NCBI GenBank assembly: GCA_965227875.1
Contig: OZ245783.1
Location: 1,116,001 to 1,180,000, forward strand
Direction of reading: 5' to 3'
Source of the DNA: G965227875 sp965227875
Lineage (GTDB): Bacteria; Pseudomonadota; Alphaproteobacteria; Rhizobiales; JAJFHC01
DNA length: 64,000 nt
Each line of letters starts with the position of its first letter. Within the stretch, counting starts at the first letter, position 1. The notes beneath the pieces were generated by a model that was given only the letters and a program-made list of their open reading frames with translations, had not been told where the DNA came from and made no database searches. The position numbers and the translations under genes are program-made. This document shows, in pieces, positions 34,701 through 43,610 of this stretch.

Positions 34701-35262
34701 CGAAGCCGAGAATGCCGTAGTCGAGCAGTTCCTGGACGCCCGCCGGGTTGAGCACCGGGATCATCGCGTCGAGCATGGCGAATTCGCTCTGGTGTGCCGT
34801 CGTCGACGATTCGCACGTATGGTCGTCGCCCATCAGTGCAAGCACGCCGCCCTTCGCAGCGCTGCCGGCGAAATTGGCATGGCGCAGGACGTCGCCGCTG
34901 CGGTCGACGCCCGGCCCCTTGCCGTACCAGATGCCGAACACGCCTTCATAGGCGCCTTCCCCGCGCATCGCGACCTGCTGCGTGCCCCACAGGGCAGTGG
35001 CGGCGATATCCTCGTTGAGGCCCGGCTGGAACACGACCTCGTAAGGAGCGAGGTCCTTCGCGGCACGCTGGAACTGCTGGTCGAGGCCGCCGAGCGGCGA
35101 GCCCCTGTACCCCGAGACATAGCCTGCCGTGTGATGGCCGGCGGCCTTGTCGCGCGCCTTCTGCATCATCGTCAGGCGGACGATCGCCTGGGTTCCGCTG
35201 AGAAAGATCCGATCCTTGCCAAGGTCGTATTTGTCGTCGAGGCTGACCGTATCGAGCTTCAT
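31774..35262 (-). CDS. Indolepyruvate ferredoxin oxidoreductase, fused subunits
   Basis: Thiamine-diphosphate enzyme that oxidatively decarboxylates aryl pyruvates to aryl-acetyl-CoA with ferredoxin, feeding aromatic amino acid breakdown. The product is 1162 aa, the aerobic one-chain form in which IorA- and IorB-type parts are fused. The N-terminal pyrimidine-binding half begins KYDLGKDRIFLSGTQAIVRL. The TPP half contains CAGCPHNTSTVVPDGSRGYAGIGCHWM-type residues around 430-460. An iron-sulfur motif follows (LVCEGCGDCGVQSNCV), then the gamma domain GIGGTGVVTIGALVGMA. ATG at 35262 is preferred to an upstream alternative. A TTGACA -35-like box lies at 35367-35372. Confidence 0.92.
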   Translation of the reverse strand: MKLDTVSLDDKYDLGKDRIFLSGTQAIVRLTMMQKARDKAAGHHTAGYVSGYRGSPLGGLDQQFQRAAKDLAPYEVVFQPGLNEDIAATALWGTQQVAMRGEGAYEGVFGIWYGKGPGVDRSGDVLRHANFAGSAAKGGVLALMGDDHTCESSTTAHQSEFAMLDAMIPVLNPAGVQELLDYGILGFALSRYSGCWVGLKCVKDTIESTAIVDGSLDRVEIVEPDDFTMPSGGLNIRPFDTALAAEARLHDHKRFAVTAFARANRIDRIVMAGGQAPKIGIVSTGKSYLDVRQALDDLGIDEVAASQIGLRLYKVGMPWPLEPEGLDRFAEGLDLIIVVEEKRSLMETQIREQLYGRPDAPAIIGKKDENDAVLFPAKAALEPNQIAVAIARRILERTDHPGLKEKADALSTSRASASNLPQIADRKPYFCAGCPHNTSTVVPDGSRGYAGIGCHWMVQLVPGRNTEGFTHMGGEGANWIGEAPFSKRKHVFQNLGDGTYNHSGSLAIRAALAAGVNITYKILYNDAVAMTGGQRHEGGLTVPEIARQVAAEGVQHLAVVSDEPLKYPPDVNFPFATEVAHRDELDRIQKEMENVGGVSVIIYDQTCAAEKRRRRKRGQFPDPAKRIMINELVCEGCGDCGVQSNCVAITPVETEFGRKRQIDQSACNKDYSCLKGFCPSFVTIKGGELRKGIPAAGTGGVPADVFAVLPDPKLPALEKPYSIVVTGIGGTGVVTIGALVGMAAHLEGKGCGIIDMAGLAQKGGSVVAHLKVAATPKDIQTIRVASGGADLVLGCDMVVAASEKVLATVNSERSRVVVNSHETMPADFAQNADYQLPSKELLLAIEARAGAQKVSPIEATRIATALTGNSIATNLFMLGFAYQKGLVPVSSEALEKAIELNGVSVEMNKRAFLWGRRAAHDLARVESQIDSAVEEAPTHEKSKDLGEVIARRMDFLVDYQSTRYAMRYKALVDKVRDAERKLTPGKSELSQAVARNFFKLMAYKDEYEVARLYTDGSFARQVAQTFTGRYSFEFNLAPPLLSRTDERTGRPAKMRFGPWMMKAFHVLAAMRGLRGSWLDPFGYSAERRRERQLVKDYERLIGELVESLDRRNHATVVEIAAIPEMIRGYGPVKMANLEAAKREEAELLERLKAQPTGERAVA

Positions 35263-35437
35263 GTCGTTCCGTCCCGTGTTGCGGCGATGCGGCGGCAGGC
35301 CCGGCATGAATGGATGCCGGACGGCCCGGTCATTAGGTAAGCATTACTGACTTAAATTGCTGCATCTGTCAAATAAACAATAGGGCGCGCGGGGCCGCGC
35401 GAACAGGTCTGGACGCGGTGTCGCGCCAACAAAAAAC

Positions 35438-36637
35438 CTATACGCCCCACTTCCAGAAATCGTGCCCCTCCTTGCCGTAGAATCGCGCCAGGACCATCTT
35501 GTGAACCTCCGAGGCCCCGTCCACGAGCTTTGCGCACCGGGCATAGCGATAGATCCATTCGAGTATCGTGTCCCGGGAATACCCCTTCGCGCCGCAAAGC
35601 TGAATACAGGTGTCCGCCGCCTTGTTGAGCTTATCGGCCACGTGGATCTTGGCCATCGACACTTCCTTTCGCGCATAGTCGCCCTGGTCGAGCTTCCAGG
35701 CCGCGTTCATGACCAGCAGGCGCCCGACCTGGATATCGTGGGCCAACCCGCCCATGGCGGTCTGCACCGACTCCCGGTCGGCGAGCCGCATGCCGAACCC
35801 CTCGCGCTCCGACGTGTAGGCCCCGGCGATTTCCATGCAGCGCTTCGCATGGCCGAGCCAGCGCATGCAGTGGGTCAGCCGCGCCGGACCGAGCCGGATC
35901 TGCGTCAGGCGAAGGCCGTCGCCTTCTTCCATCAGCCGGTCCCCGTCGGGAATCTCCAGGCCGTCGAACTCCAGTTCGCAGACACCGCCATGTTCATCGG
36001 GGCCCATGTTGCCGATCCGCCGGACGATCCGCCAACCCGGCTGGTCACGATGGAACATGAAGGCGGAGAGCCCCCTCCGCTTGTCGTCCGACGTCCGCGC
36101 GACGAGGATGAAATGCCGCGCCACCGCCGCGCCCGAAATGAACCACTTGCGCCCGTGGACGACCCAGCGATCACCCTTGCGCTCGGCCCGGGTCAGCATC
36201 ATCGACGGGTCCGAGCCGCCGCCGGGATGAGGCTCCGTCATCACGAAGGAGGACCGCACCTTGCCGTCGATGATCGGCTGCAGCCAGCGCTCCTTCTGGG
36301 CTTCGGTGCCCACCTTGTTGAGCACGCTCATGTTGCCGTCGTCGGGCGCCTGGCAGTTGAGACACACGGGCCCGAAGATCGACCGTCCGGCTTCTTCGTA
36401 GAACGCCGCCCAGCCCGTCACCGGCAGGCCGAGCCCGCCCCGTTCGACCGGCATCTGCGGCGCCCAGAGACCGGCGTCACGCGCCTTGGCGCGCATGACG
36501 TCAAGCAGGTCCATCCGGATATTGTCGAACTCGTTGTAGTTGTCCTGGTCGGCCTCCAGCGGAATGACCTCGTCGGCGACGAAGTCGCGCACCCGGTTGC
36601 GCAGGTCGTCGATCTCCCGGGGAAGGGTGAAATCCAT
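35438..36637 (-). CDS. Acyl-CoA dehydrogenase family protein
   Basis: FAD enzyme that introduces a 2,3-double bond into an acyl-CoA and passes electrons to ETF. The 399-aa product shows the signature FVMTEPHPGGGSDPSMM (FAD contact), the WFISGAAVARHFILVAR strand and the C-terminal QLCGAKGYSRDTILEWIYRYAR, which binds FAD and lines the active site. It resembles the ACAD10/11-like subgroup. It lies 175 bases upstream of the indolepyruvate oxidoreductase gene, on the same strand, which suggests (weakly) a joint role in degrading an aromatic or branched acyl-CoA. Confidence 0.88.
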   Translation of the reverse strand: MDFTLPREIDDLRNRVRDFVADEVIPLEADQDNYNEFDNIRMDLLDVMRAKARDAGLWAPQMPVERGGLGLPVTGWAAFYEEAGRSIFGPVCLNCQAPDDGNMSVLNKVGTEAQKERWLQPIIDGKVRSSFVMTEPHPGGGSDPSMMLTRAERKGDRWVVHGRKWFISGAAVARHFILVARTSDDKRRGLSAFMFHRDQPGWRIVRRIGNMGPDEHGGVCELEFDGLEIPDGDRLMEEGDGLRLTQIRLGPARLTHCMRWLGHAKRCMEIAGAYTSEREGFGMRLADRESVQTAMGGLAHDIQVGRLLVMNAAWKLDQGDYARKEVSMAKIHVADKLNKAADTCIQLCGAKGYSRDTILEWIYRYARCAKLVDGASEVHKMVLARFYGKEGHDFWKWGV

Positions 36638-36918
36638 GTCAGGCGCTTCGCTCCTCTGCCGTGCGATTCTTCTTGTCGTTCGAACATAACAGAGCGCCGC
36701 GCGACGGGCGATGCAAGTCCCGCGCGTCTCCGGCGGGGATCTCGAGCCATCGCGGCCTTGAAACCGTCACCCCGCACCCATAGTGTAACGCTGCCGTCAG
36801 GGGCGGCATCCGGGTCCGCGGAAAGCTCACCGGCACCCCATCAGATTCTCGAAGCCAGAAACTTGGCTTTCCTCCAAGCCCGGACAGGCGGACCGGCGGG
36901 CGCGCAAGGAGAGAGCCC

Positions 36919-38427
36919 ATGACGTCCCCACTCGAACGCCTCAAGTCCGAAGCCGCCAGGTTCAAGAAGGCCTTTCGCCGCCATGACCCCGCGGCCATCG
37001 CCCGGCTGCGCGCCGTCTTTCCCGAGCGGGAGTCGCCGAGGCATGCGGATTTCCTGCATGTCGTCGCCCGCGAGAATGGTCACGAGAGTTGGCCGCGGCT
37101 CAAGTTCGCCCTGGAAACAGCCGCCATGACGCGTGCCGAACGCGCCGAACGCCTGCGCCGGGGACTGTTCCATGGCCAGAACTGGGTGGTCGACCGTTTG
37201 CTCGGCGACGAACCCGACCTGCCGGATCAATCACTCGACCTGCAAGTCGCCCTCTATGACATCGGCGCCGTGCGAGATGCCATCGAACGCGATCCGGCCG
37301 CCGCGACACGCCCGATCGGCAGGCGGACGCCGATCCTCCATCTGGCCTTCTCACACTACATCCACATGGCGCCCGACAGACGCGAAGACATGCTCGAGGT
37401 CGCGGAACTGCTCGTTGCCCGCGGCGCGGACGTGAATGAAGGGTTTCCGCCGGAGCCGGGCGCGGACCATAGGCTGTCGGCGCTCTACGGCGCGCTCGGC
37501 CATGCCGGCAACATGGCCCTCGCGGAGTGGTTGCTCGACCATGGGGCCGACCCCGACGACAATGAAAGCCTCTACCACGCCACCGAATTGGGTCATACGC
37601 AGGGGCTGGAACTGCTCATGAAACACGGCGTTTCGACCCGTGGCACGAACGCCCTGCCCCGCGCGCTCGACTTCGACGACCCGGCGGCCATCCGCCTCCT
37701 GCTCGAATATGGGGCCGATCCCAACGAGGCGGTTGCGGGCCACCCCTCCGGCCAGCCCGTCGACACCATTCCCGCCCTGCACCAGGCGGCCCGACGCTGG
37801 TGCTCGGCCGCCACGGGCGCGTTGCTGCTCGACCATGGCGCGGATCCCGAAGCCCGCTGGTCCGGCCATACGGCCTACGCCACCGCCTGTATCTTCGGCA
37901 ATCACGACATGGCCGGCCTCTTCGAGGAGCGCGCTCTGGCGCACGCCCTGTCGGCCACGGAAACCGTGCTCGCCCGGTGCGCCAGGGGCGAAACAGCCGG
38001 CGACCCTCTGGTCCCGTCCGCCCTATCCGACGAAGACGCCCGCCTGCTGACGCATATCGCGCGCAAACCATCGGACGATGCGCTCGCCCATATGAGGGCT
38101 CTCGTCGCCGCCGGCCTAGACCCGGACCTACCCGACGACATGGGCCTGACGCCGCTCCATGTCGCAGGCTGGGAAGGATACCCTGACCGGGTCGCGTTCT
38201 TTCTTTCGCTTGGCCCGGACCTCGCTCACGTCAACGCCTTTGGCGGTGATGCGTTTGGCACCGTGATTCACGGGGCCGAGTTCTGCCCGGCTGCCGGATC
38301 GCGCGACCATGTCGGCTGCGCCCGCCTTCTGCTCGAAGCCGGCGCGAAACTCGACCCACGAGAGGCCAATGCCTGCGGCAACGAGGAGATGGCCCGGTTC
38401 CTCGAGGACTGGCTCGATCAGGCCTGA
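36919..38427 (+). CDS. Ankyrin-repeat protein
   Basis: 502 aa, no signal peptide or membrane segment. The first roughly 80 residues are charged and helical (EAARFKKAFRRHDPAAIARL, and LHVVARENGHESWPRLK, a segment often found in ankyrin-containing stress proteins). Ankyrin-type helix-turn-helix repeats then run from about residue 130 to the end, for example ALYGALGHAGNMALAEWLLDHGADP, LARGADV-like turns, and AGLDPDLPDDMGLTPLHVAGW. Binding partner unknown. AAGGAGA precedes the ATG. Its last 10 bases overlap the converging cupin gene. Confidence 0.85.
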   Translation: MTSPLERLKSEAARFKKAFRRHDPAAIARLRAVFPERESPRHADFLHVVARENGHESWPRLKFALETAAMTRAERAERLRRGLFHGQNWVVDRLLGDEPDLPDQSLDLQVALYDIGAVRDAIERDPAAATRPIGRRTPILHLAFSHYIHMAPDRREDMLEVAELLVARGADVNEGFPPEPGADHRLSALYGALGHAGNMALAEWLLDHGADPDDNESLYHATELGHTQGLELLMKHGVSTRGTNALPRALDFDDPAAIRLLLEYGADPNEAVAGHPSGQPVDTIPALHQAARRWCSAATGALLLDHGADPEARWSGHTAYATACIFGNHDMAGLFEERALAHALSATETVLARCARGETAGDPLVPSALSDEDARLLTHIARKPSDDALAHMRALVAAGLDPDLPDDMGLTPLHVAGWEGYPDRVAFFLSLGPDLAHVNAFGGDAFGTVIHGAEFCPAAGSRDHVGCARLLLEAGAKLDPREANACGNEEMARFLEDWLDQA

Positions 38428-38801
38428 CGTTTGCCAGCCAGTTCCGGATCCTCGAGATTGGTCTGTATCCACTCCGGACTGAGGTGGATGTCCGTCGTCT
38501 CGAGGACGCCGGGACCGAGATTCTCGAACTTGTGGGGCACGTTCGCAGGGCCGAGCAGGATCTGACCGGCTTCAGCCTCGATCTTTTCCTCGCCGATGGT
38601 GAAGCGCGCGCGGCCCTGCCGCACGATGAACACCTCGTCATAGGGATGAACGTGCCAGCGCGGGCCCTTGCCGACCTCCTCGGTCGAATAGAACAGCACC
38701 GTCACGTCCGTGCCGATATTCTTTCCCTCGAAACGGCCGTAGTTGAGGGTTTCGTCTTCCGCCCAGTCCGAGCGTTCAAGCACCACGGGTTTGCGGCTCA
38801 T
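38418..38801 (-). CDS. Cupin-domain protein
   Basis: Single-domain cupin, 127 aa. Metal-binding motif 1 is HVHPYDEVFIVRQGRARF and motif 2 PANVPHKFENLG; the core spans about residues 35-105. Could be a metal-dependent isomerase, decarboxylase or dioxygenase, or a small-molecule sensor. ATG at 38801 (MSRKPVVLERSDW) is chosen over longer open frame that lacks homology-like sequence. Last gene of the TRAP/SDR/methyltransferase series (97-bp gap), overlapping the 3' end of the ankyrin gene. Confidence 0.82.
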   Translation of the reverse strand: MSRKPVVLERSDWAEDETLNYGRFEGKNIGTDVTVLFYSTEEVGKGPRWHVHPYDEVFIVRQGRARFTIGEEKIEAEAGQILLGPANVPHKFENLGPGVLETTDIHLSPEWIQTNLEDPELAGKRQA

Positions 38802-38898
38802 GGGAATATGTCCGTGTTGTCCAGTCAGGCCACGCATGTAGGCATCGGCCGGGCGCAATGCAATGCACCCGGCACGCGACGCCCCTTCAGGGGCCCTG

Positions 38899-40029
38899 TC
38901 AGTCGACCTTCTCGATCGCGATGTAGCAATGAACGTAGTCCATGGCATGCCCCGCCGGGTCGGCGGCGACCATGTCCTCGTAGCGCTGGTAGAACGCGTC
39001 GACGATTGCCGCGCGCTCTTCGGCCGGGCGGCCGGGATCGAGTGCGTTGAGAAACACCGTTTCGCTCCACGACCGCAGCGTCGGGATGTAGGAAACCGCG
39101 AACTCGCGCGCGCTCATGGTCCCCGCCGACTCGTCATAGGCCGCCCGGTAGGGACAGCCGACGACGCCCGTGTGTGCCGAGATCAGCCGCAGGCCGGCCT
39201 CGTGGACGGCGCTGTTCTGGTCGACCAGCGGCGCGCTGAATTCTTCCTTGGTGCGATAGAACTGCGGGAAGGTTGCGCGGACATACTCGTCGGCCGTGAT
39301 GCGGCCCTCGTCGGCCAGCGCCTTCCAGTGGAGGTGGAAGGTGTCGAACATGTTCACCCCGCCCGTATTGCCCAGGTAGCGGCCTTCCTCGTCCTTGCCG
39401 AAATTCATGAACACGAGACGTCCGCCGGGACGCAACTCCTTCGCGCGCGCCAGCAGGATCGCCTCCCAGTCGTCCGCGGCCTGTTGCGTGAACGCCTCGA
39501 GCGCCGCTCCGGACGCCCCCACCATGTGCACATGGTCCTCGATCTCGCACGGCTTCTCGCTGACATAGTGCATGGCCGTTGCGGAAAAGCCCAGATCGAG
39601 GCTCAGGTCTGGCAGGAGCTGGCGATGGAAACCGATGCCGCAGGCGTTGACGAACACGCCTTCGAACTCTTTGAGGTAGGTGTGCTCGCCGTCGCCCTCG
39701 ATTCCGAGCATCGTCTTGAAGAGGACGGAATAGTCGTTCGACGGAAGATCCGTGTAGGTGACGACGATCTGCCTGTCGGGGAAGCGGTTGCGTATGGCCG
39801 CGACCGTGTTGCGAATGGTCTGCTTGGAAGTCCCGCCGTCGGCCGCGCCGAAATCCGCGATGCGCACCGGCTGGTTCGGATCCGGTTCGGGGATGGCCGA
39901 AACAGCGTCGAGCAGCATGCCCGAGGCGTTGTCTATGACATCCTTGGCACCCCGCGTCCGCTGGCTGTAATACCCGCCGCCCTTCATGGAGACCGAAGCG
40001 CCGGTCCGCGTCACCTGTGCTGTGCTCAT
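38899..40029 (-). CDS. SABATH-family (Methyltransf_7) carboxyl methyltransferase
   Basis: SAM-dependent O-methyltransferase, 376 aa, of the family best known in plants for methylating carboxyl groups of salicylate, benzoate, jasmonate and indole-acetate. Hallmarks are visible in order. They are an N-terminal MKGGGYYSQRTRGAKD segment, SAM motif IADFGAADGGTS (57-68), YTDLPSNDYSVLF (the SABATH DLPxND signature), FSATAMHYVS (equivalent of the SxSLHWLS stretch), a QxxxDWEAILLARAKELRPGGRLV segment and FPQFYRTKEEF. ATG at 40029 has GAGGTGAGC ahead. It lies between an SDR gene and a cupin gene downstream of a TRAP importer. Substrate unknown, probably a small carboxylate. Confidence 0.85.
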   Translation of the reverse strand: MSTAQVTRTGASVSMKGGGYYSQRTRGAKDVIDNASGMLLDAVSAIPEPDPNQPVRIADFGAADGGTSKQTIRNTVAAIRNRFPDRQIVVTYTDLPSNDYSVLFKTMLGIEGDGEHTYLKEFEGVFVNACGIGFHRQLLPDLSLDLGFSATAMHYVSEKPCEIEDHVHMVGASGAALEAFTQQAADDWEAILLARAKELRPGGRLVFMNFGKDEEGRYLGNTGGVNMFDTFHLHWKALADEGRITADEYVRATFPQFYRTKEEFSAPLVDQNSAVHEAGLRLISAHTGVVGCPYRAAYDESAGTMSAREFAVSYIPTLRSWSETVFLNALDPGRPAEERAAIVDAFYQRYEDMVAADPAGHAMDYVHCYIAIEKVD

Positions 40030-40101
40030 ACGCTCACCTCGTTGTTCTTGCTGGCAGATCATAAGCGCAGATGCCGGTCGCGGCATAGGCTCAATCTGGT
40101 T

Positions 40102-40878
40102 TCAGTGGGCCATGGTGAGCCCCTGCCCCCCGTCGATGGCGATGGTGCTGCCGGTCATGAAACCGGACGCGTCCGAGGCGAGCAGCAGGATCACCCCGTC
40201 CAGTTCGTGCGGTTCGGCGATTCTCCTCTGCGGGATCGACCGGATCATCGCGTCGCCCGCACCGGAATCGAAGAATTCCTGGTTGATCTCGGTGAGTACG
40301 TATCCCGGCGCGATGGCATTGACGCGGATGTTGTAGCGCGCCCACTCCAGCGCCAGCGCTTCGGTAAGCTGCTTGACCGCAGCCTTGGACACGGCATAGG
40401 CGCTGAGCGACGGCGCCACGCGCAGGGCCAGGAGGGAGGCGGTGTTGATGATCGAGCCGCCCCGGCCGGAATCGATCATGCGGCGCGCCGCCTCCTGCGC
40501 GGTGAACCAGACCCCGTCCAGATTGACGTCCATGACCTTGCGCCAGTCGTCGCGGGTCATGTCGATGGCCTTCTTCTGCACCGCGAGGCCGGCATTGTTC
40601 AGCAGGATGTCGGGCGGTCCGAAGGCGTCTTCGAGCATGTCGAACGCCTCGGCGATCTGGTCGTCGTCGGACACGTCGAGCGGAATGCAGACCGCCTCTC
40701 CGCCTTCGTCCTCGATCTCTCCGGCGAGGGCCTCGAGCCTCTCGACGCGCCGGGCGGCGAGGCCGACCTGGGCCCCGTTCGCGGCAAGGGTCCTGGCGAA
40801 ACGCCAGCCGAGCCCGCTCGAGGCGCCGGTGACCATGGCCACCTTCCCGGTCAGGTCAAACAGGTCCTCTGGCCTCAT
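40102..40878 (-). CDS. Short-chain dehydrogenase/reductase
   Basis: NAD(P)-dependent oxidoreductase, 258 aa, classical SDR. The cofactor motif is VTGASSGLGWRFA (TGxxxGxG), followed by LLNNAG, a Ser in INTASLLALR, and the catalytic Y-x3-K in SAYAVSKAAVKQL. An upstream GTG is possible, but the ATG at 40878 has GGGAG at proper spacing. It lies 51 bases after the TRAP large permease gene and 72 before the methyltransferase gene, so it is likely part of the same unit and may reduce or oxidise the imported compound. Confidence 0.9.
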   Translation of the reverse strand: MRPEDLFDLTGKVAMVTGASSGLGWRFARTLAANGAQVGLAARRVERLEALAGEIEDEGGEAVCIPLDVSDDDQIAEAFDMLEDAFGPPDILLNNAGLAVQKKAIDMTRDDWRKVMDVNLDGVWFTAQEAARRMIDSGRGGSIINTASLLALRVAPSLSAYAVSKAAVKQLTEALALEWARYNIRVNAIAPGYVLTEINQEFFDSGAGDAMIRSIPQRRIAEPHELDGVILLLASDASGFMTGSTIAIDGGQGLTMAH

Positions 40879-40929
40879 CAAAACGTCTCCCGGCTGCACC
40901 GTCGTCCCGGCCACCGCCGGTCCGGCGGA

Positions 40930-43587
40930 TCAGAAGTAAAGCGAAATATCCCGGTGAACCGCGTTGCACCCGGCCACGAACAGGGCATGTCGCTCGGGCA
41001 GCCGTGACAGCTGCCTGACGCCGATCGTGTCCCGGATCGCGGCTTCGTAGGTCTGCAGCGCGGGCAGGAGCTCGCTGGTCGCCTTCTTTCTCCATTCCGC
41101 TTCGCTCGAATAGATCTCCATGGCCTTGTCGTAAGCCTCGCGCGCCTCCTCCGGATCAGGCGTCCGCGACCGGAGCGCCTTCCTCATCTTGGAGAGCTGC
41201 GAGCGGATGGACGAGGTGCCTTCCACGGCACGCACTTCCTTGGACACGTCCTGCACGATCTCGGAGGCCGCCTTCGGATCGCTCGAGGTGATCAGGCTCT
41301 CGAGCCCGCGGATCTTTTCTTCCAGGGCGAGGAACGCCGTGTTGTCCGACAGGATGGCGATCGTCGACGCCACCGCCTCGTAGCTGTCGTCGGCGGCGCG
41401 CTGGTAGGCTTTCCGGGCCTTGCTTTCCCCGTCCAGTACACTGGCGAACGCGTCGTGCCGTTCCTGCCAGTCCGCCGGGATGGAGTCCTCCAGGGCCTTG
41501 CGCTCGGCCGCGAGTTCGGCGGCGTGGGCCTCGAACCCGGCGGCGGCGTTCTCGTCGCCTGCCCGCCTGCGACGGTCCGCCTCGTCAGTGGCTTCCTCGA
41601 TCTCGGCGTCGAGCCGGCGCATGTCCTTCTCGATCTGGCGCACCTGCCGGTGAAGCGGCACATAGGCGGGTTTCGCGGCCTCGACCTTCGCGGTTTCCAC
41701 GGAAATCGCATCCATCAGCCCGAAGGTCGCATCTGCCTGCTCGAACCCCTTCGCGAGCCCGTTCTTGAGCTTGCGCGGCAGGTAGTCGATGTTCTGCGCC
41801 TTGATGTCGGCAATGGCCGAACGCAGGCTCTCGCCGTTCGTCTTCATCTCTTCACGGACGAATTCCTCGAGGCAGAGCTGGAGCCGCGGGTTGAGCGGCG
41901 GCGGTGCGGTCGAGGAGGTCAGCGAGAGCCGGTTCGGCAGGTAGTTCACAAGTTGCGGCGCCAGGCCGACGATGACGAGCGCGATGAGCTGGAGCGCGAT
42001 GAAGGCGACCACGCCCTTGTACATGGACACCGTGCGTACGATGGCGGGCGCCACGCCGCGCAGGTAGAACAGCGCGAAACCGAACGGCGGCGTCAGGAAC
42101 GACGTCTGGATATTGAGGCCGATCATCACGCCGAGCCAGACGGCGGTGACGTTCGCCGACGGATCCATCAGCAGGATGGGAGCGACGATCGGCACCACGA
42201 CCACGGCGATCTCGATGAAGTCGAGGAAGAAGCCGAGCACGAAGATCACCGCCATGACGATGATGAACTGACCCCAGAACCCGCCGGGCAGGCTGGTCAG
42301 GAAGTCGCGCACCAGTTCCTCGCCGCCGAACGCCCTGAAGGCCGCCGTCAGCATGGCCGCGCCCAGCAGGATGATGAAGACGAGAGAGGTGGTCTTGGCG
42401 GTTTCCACCATGACCCCGCGCAAGGTGTCCTCGATCCGGTGCACCCGCCAGCCGCTCCACGCCACGGCGACGAGGAACACTGTCACCGCCGCGCTGGCCA
42501 GCAGGATGCCGACGAGGTCGTCATCGGTCTTGATGTTCTTGATGTTGGTCGGATAGAGGCTCGTGACGATGAAGATCACGACCAGGGAGAGCACCGCCAG
42601 GATCGCCGGGTAGAACGCCCGGCTGTGGCCTTCCTTGAGCCGGTAGCCGGCCATGATCGTCGCGCCCACCGCGCCGATGGCGCCGGCCTGGTTGACCGTG
42701 GCGATCCCCATGATGATCGAGCCCAGAACCACGAAGATCAGGGCGAGCGGCGGCACGAGCGAAAGGAACACCCGGAACATGAAGGCGCCGTCGTACTTGC
42801 CCTCGAACGGCACGGCCGGCGCCAGCTTGGGCCGCACCAGCGCGAGGACGAGAATGAACACCATGTAGAGGCCGACGAGGATCAGCCCCGGCACGAACGC
42901 ACCGAGGAACATGTCGCCGGCGCTCGTCGACACGACGCCGAATTCCGATGGCATGCCGAACTCGCCGGTCGCCGCCTTGTAGAGCGCCTTGCGCGCCGTG
43001 CCGGCCTGGTCGACCGCGCTCGCGAGCTGGTCGGCGAGGATGATGAGCACGATGGACGGCGGAATGATCTGGCCAAGCGTACCCGATGCCGCGATCGTGC
43101 CCGTGGCGAGCGAATGGGAATAGTTGTTGCGCAACATCGCGGGCAGCGAGATCAGGCCCATGGCCACGACGGTCGCGCCGACGATGCCCGTGGTCGCGGC
43201 CAGCAGCGCGCCGACGAAAACCACCGATATGCCGAGGCCGCCCGGCACCGGTCCGAAGAGCTGCGCCATGGTGACGAGCAGGTCCTCGGCGATCTTCGAA
43301 CGCTGCAGCATGATGCCCATGAAGACGAACAACGGAATGGCGATGAGCGTATCCCGCTCGACCTCCCAGTAGATGCCCCGGAAGTTCGTCACCCCCGCGC
43401 TCAACCACTGATAGGGGCCCCCTTGCGCGAAGTAGGCGCTGGCATCACCGGCGAAGAGATAACCCGCCGCGGCTGCCAGGGATATCGTGAGGATGGCCGA
43501 CCCGGGCAGCGCGAAGGCCACCGGGAAACCGGATGCGAGCGCCGATGCCATGAGCAGCACGAGAACGGCGAGAAAGAATAGTTCCAT
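40930..43587 (-). CDS. TRAP transporter large permease (DctM) with long C-terminal soluble extension
   Basis: Ion-coupled importer subunit. Residues 1 to about 548 hold the DctM membrane domain: more than twelve hydrophobic segments, with AVALPGS-type start, VVAMGLISLPAMLRNNYSHSLATGTIAASGTLGQIIPPSIVLI and a matching C-terminal repeat ending near LVNYLPNRLSL. A 337-residue hydrophilic tail (549-885) follows, largely helical, with heptad-like KDMRRLDAEIEEATDEADRR and ERKALEDSIPADW. Typical DctM is about 430 residues, so this is roughly double. The gap to the small permease gene is 23 bases. The tail shows no familiar domain by eye. Confidence 0.88.
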   Translation of the reverse strand: MELFFLAVLVLLMASALASGFPVAFALPGSAILTISLAAAAGYLFAGDASAYFAQGGPYQWLSAGVTNFRGIYWEVERDTLIAIPLFVFMGIMLQRSKIAEDLLVTMAQLFGPVPGGLGISVVFVGALLAATTGIVGATVVAMGLISLPAMLRNNYSHSLATGTIAASGTLGQIIPPSIVLIILADQLASAVDQAGTARKALYKAATGEFGMPSEFGVVSTSAGDMFLGAFVPGLILVGLYMVFILVLALVRPKLAPAVPFEGKYDGAFMFRVFLSLVPPLALIFVVLGSIIMGIATVNQAGAIGAVGATIMAGYRLKEGHSRAFYPAILAVLSLVVIFIVTSLYPTNIKNIKTDDDLVGILLASAAVTVFLVAVAWSGWRVHRIEDTLRGVMVETAKTTSLVFIILLGAAMLTAAFRAFGGEELVRDFLTSLPGGFWGQFIIVMAVIFVLGFFLDFIEIAVVVVPIVAPILLMDPSANVTAVWLGVMIGLNIQTSFLTPPFGFALFYLRGVAPAIVRTVSMYKGVVAFIALQLIALVIVGLAPQLVNYLPNRLSLTSSTAPPPLNPRLQLCLEEFVREEMKTNGESLRSAIADIKAQNIDYLPRKLKNGLAKGFEQADATFGLMDAISVETAKVEAAKPAYVPLHRQVRQIEKDMRRLDAEIEEATDEADRRRRAGDENAAAGFEAHAAELAAERKALEDSIPADWQERHDAFASVLDGESKARKAYQRAADDSYEAVASTIAILSDNTAFLALEEKIRGLESLITSSDPKAASEIVQDVSKEVRAVEGTSSIRSQLSKMRKALRSRTPDPEEAREAYDKAMEIYSSEAEWRKKATSELLPALQTYEAAIRDTIGVRQLSRLPERHALFVAGCNAVHRDISLYF

Positions 43588-43610
43588 GACGACGACCGTC
43601 TCTTATCAGC

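Noticed and set aside
32446..35340. 964-codon open frame on the plus strand opposite the indolepyruvate oxidoreductase gene
   Set aside because: GC-rich mirror frame: its translation is Arg/Asp/His/Val-rich without any domain, and the opposite strand carries a complete, recognisable enzyme.
41455..43581. 708-codon open frame opposite the TRAP large permease gene
   Set aside because: Translation is an implausible run of Asp/His/Glu/Arg; the permease on the other strand explains the sequence.
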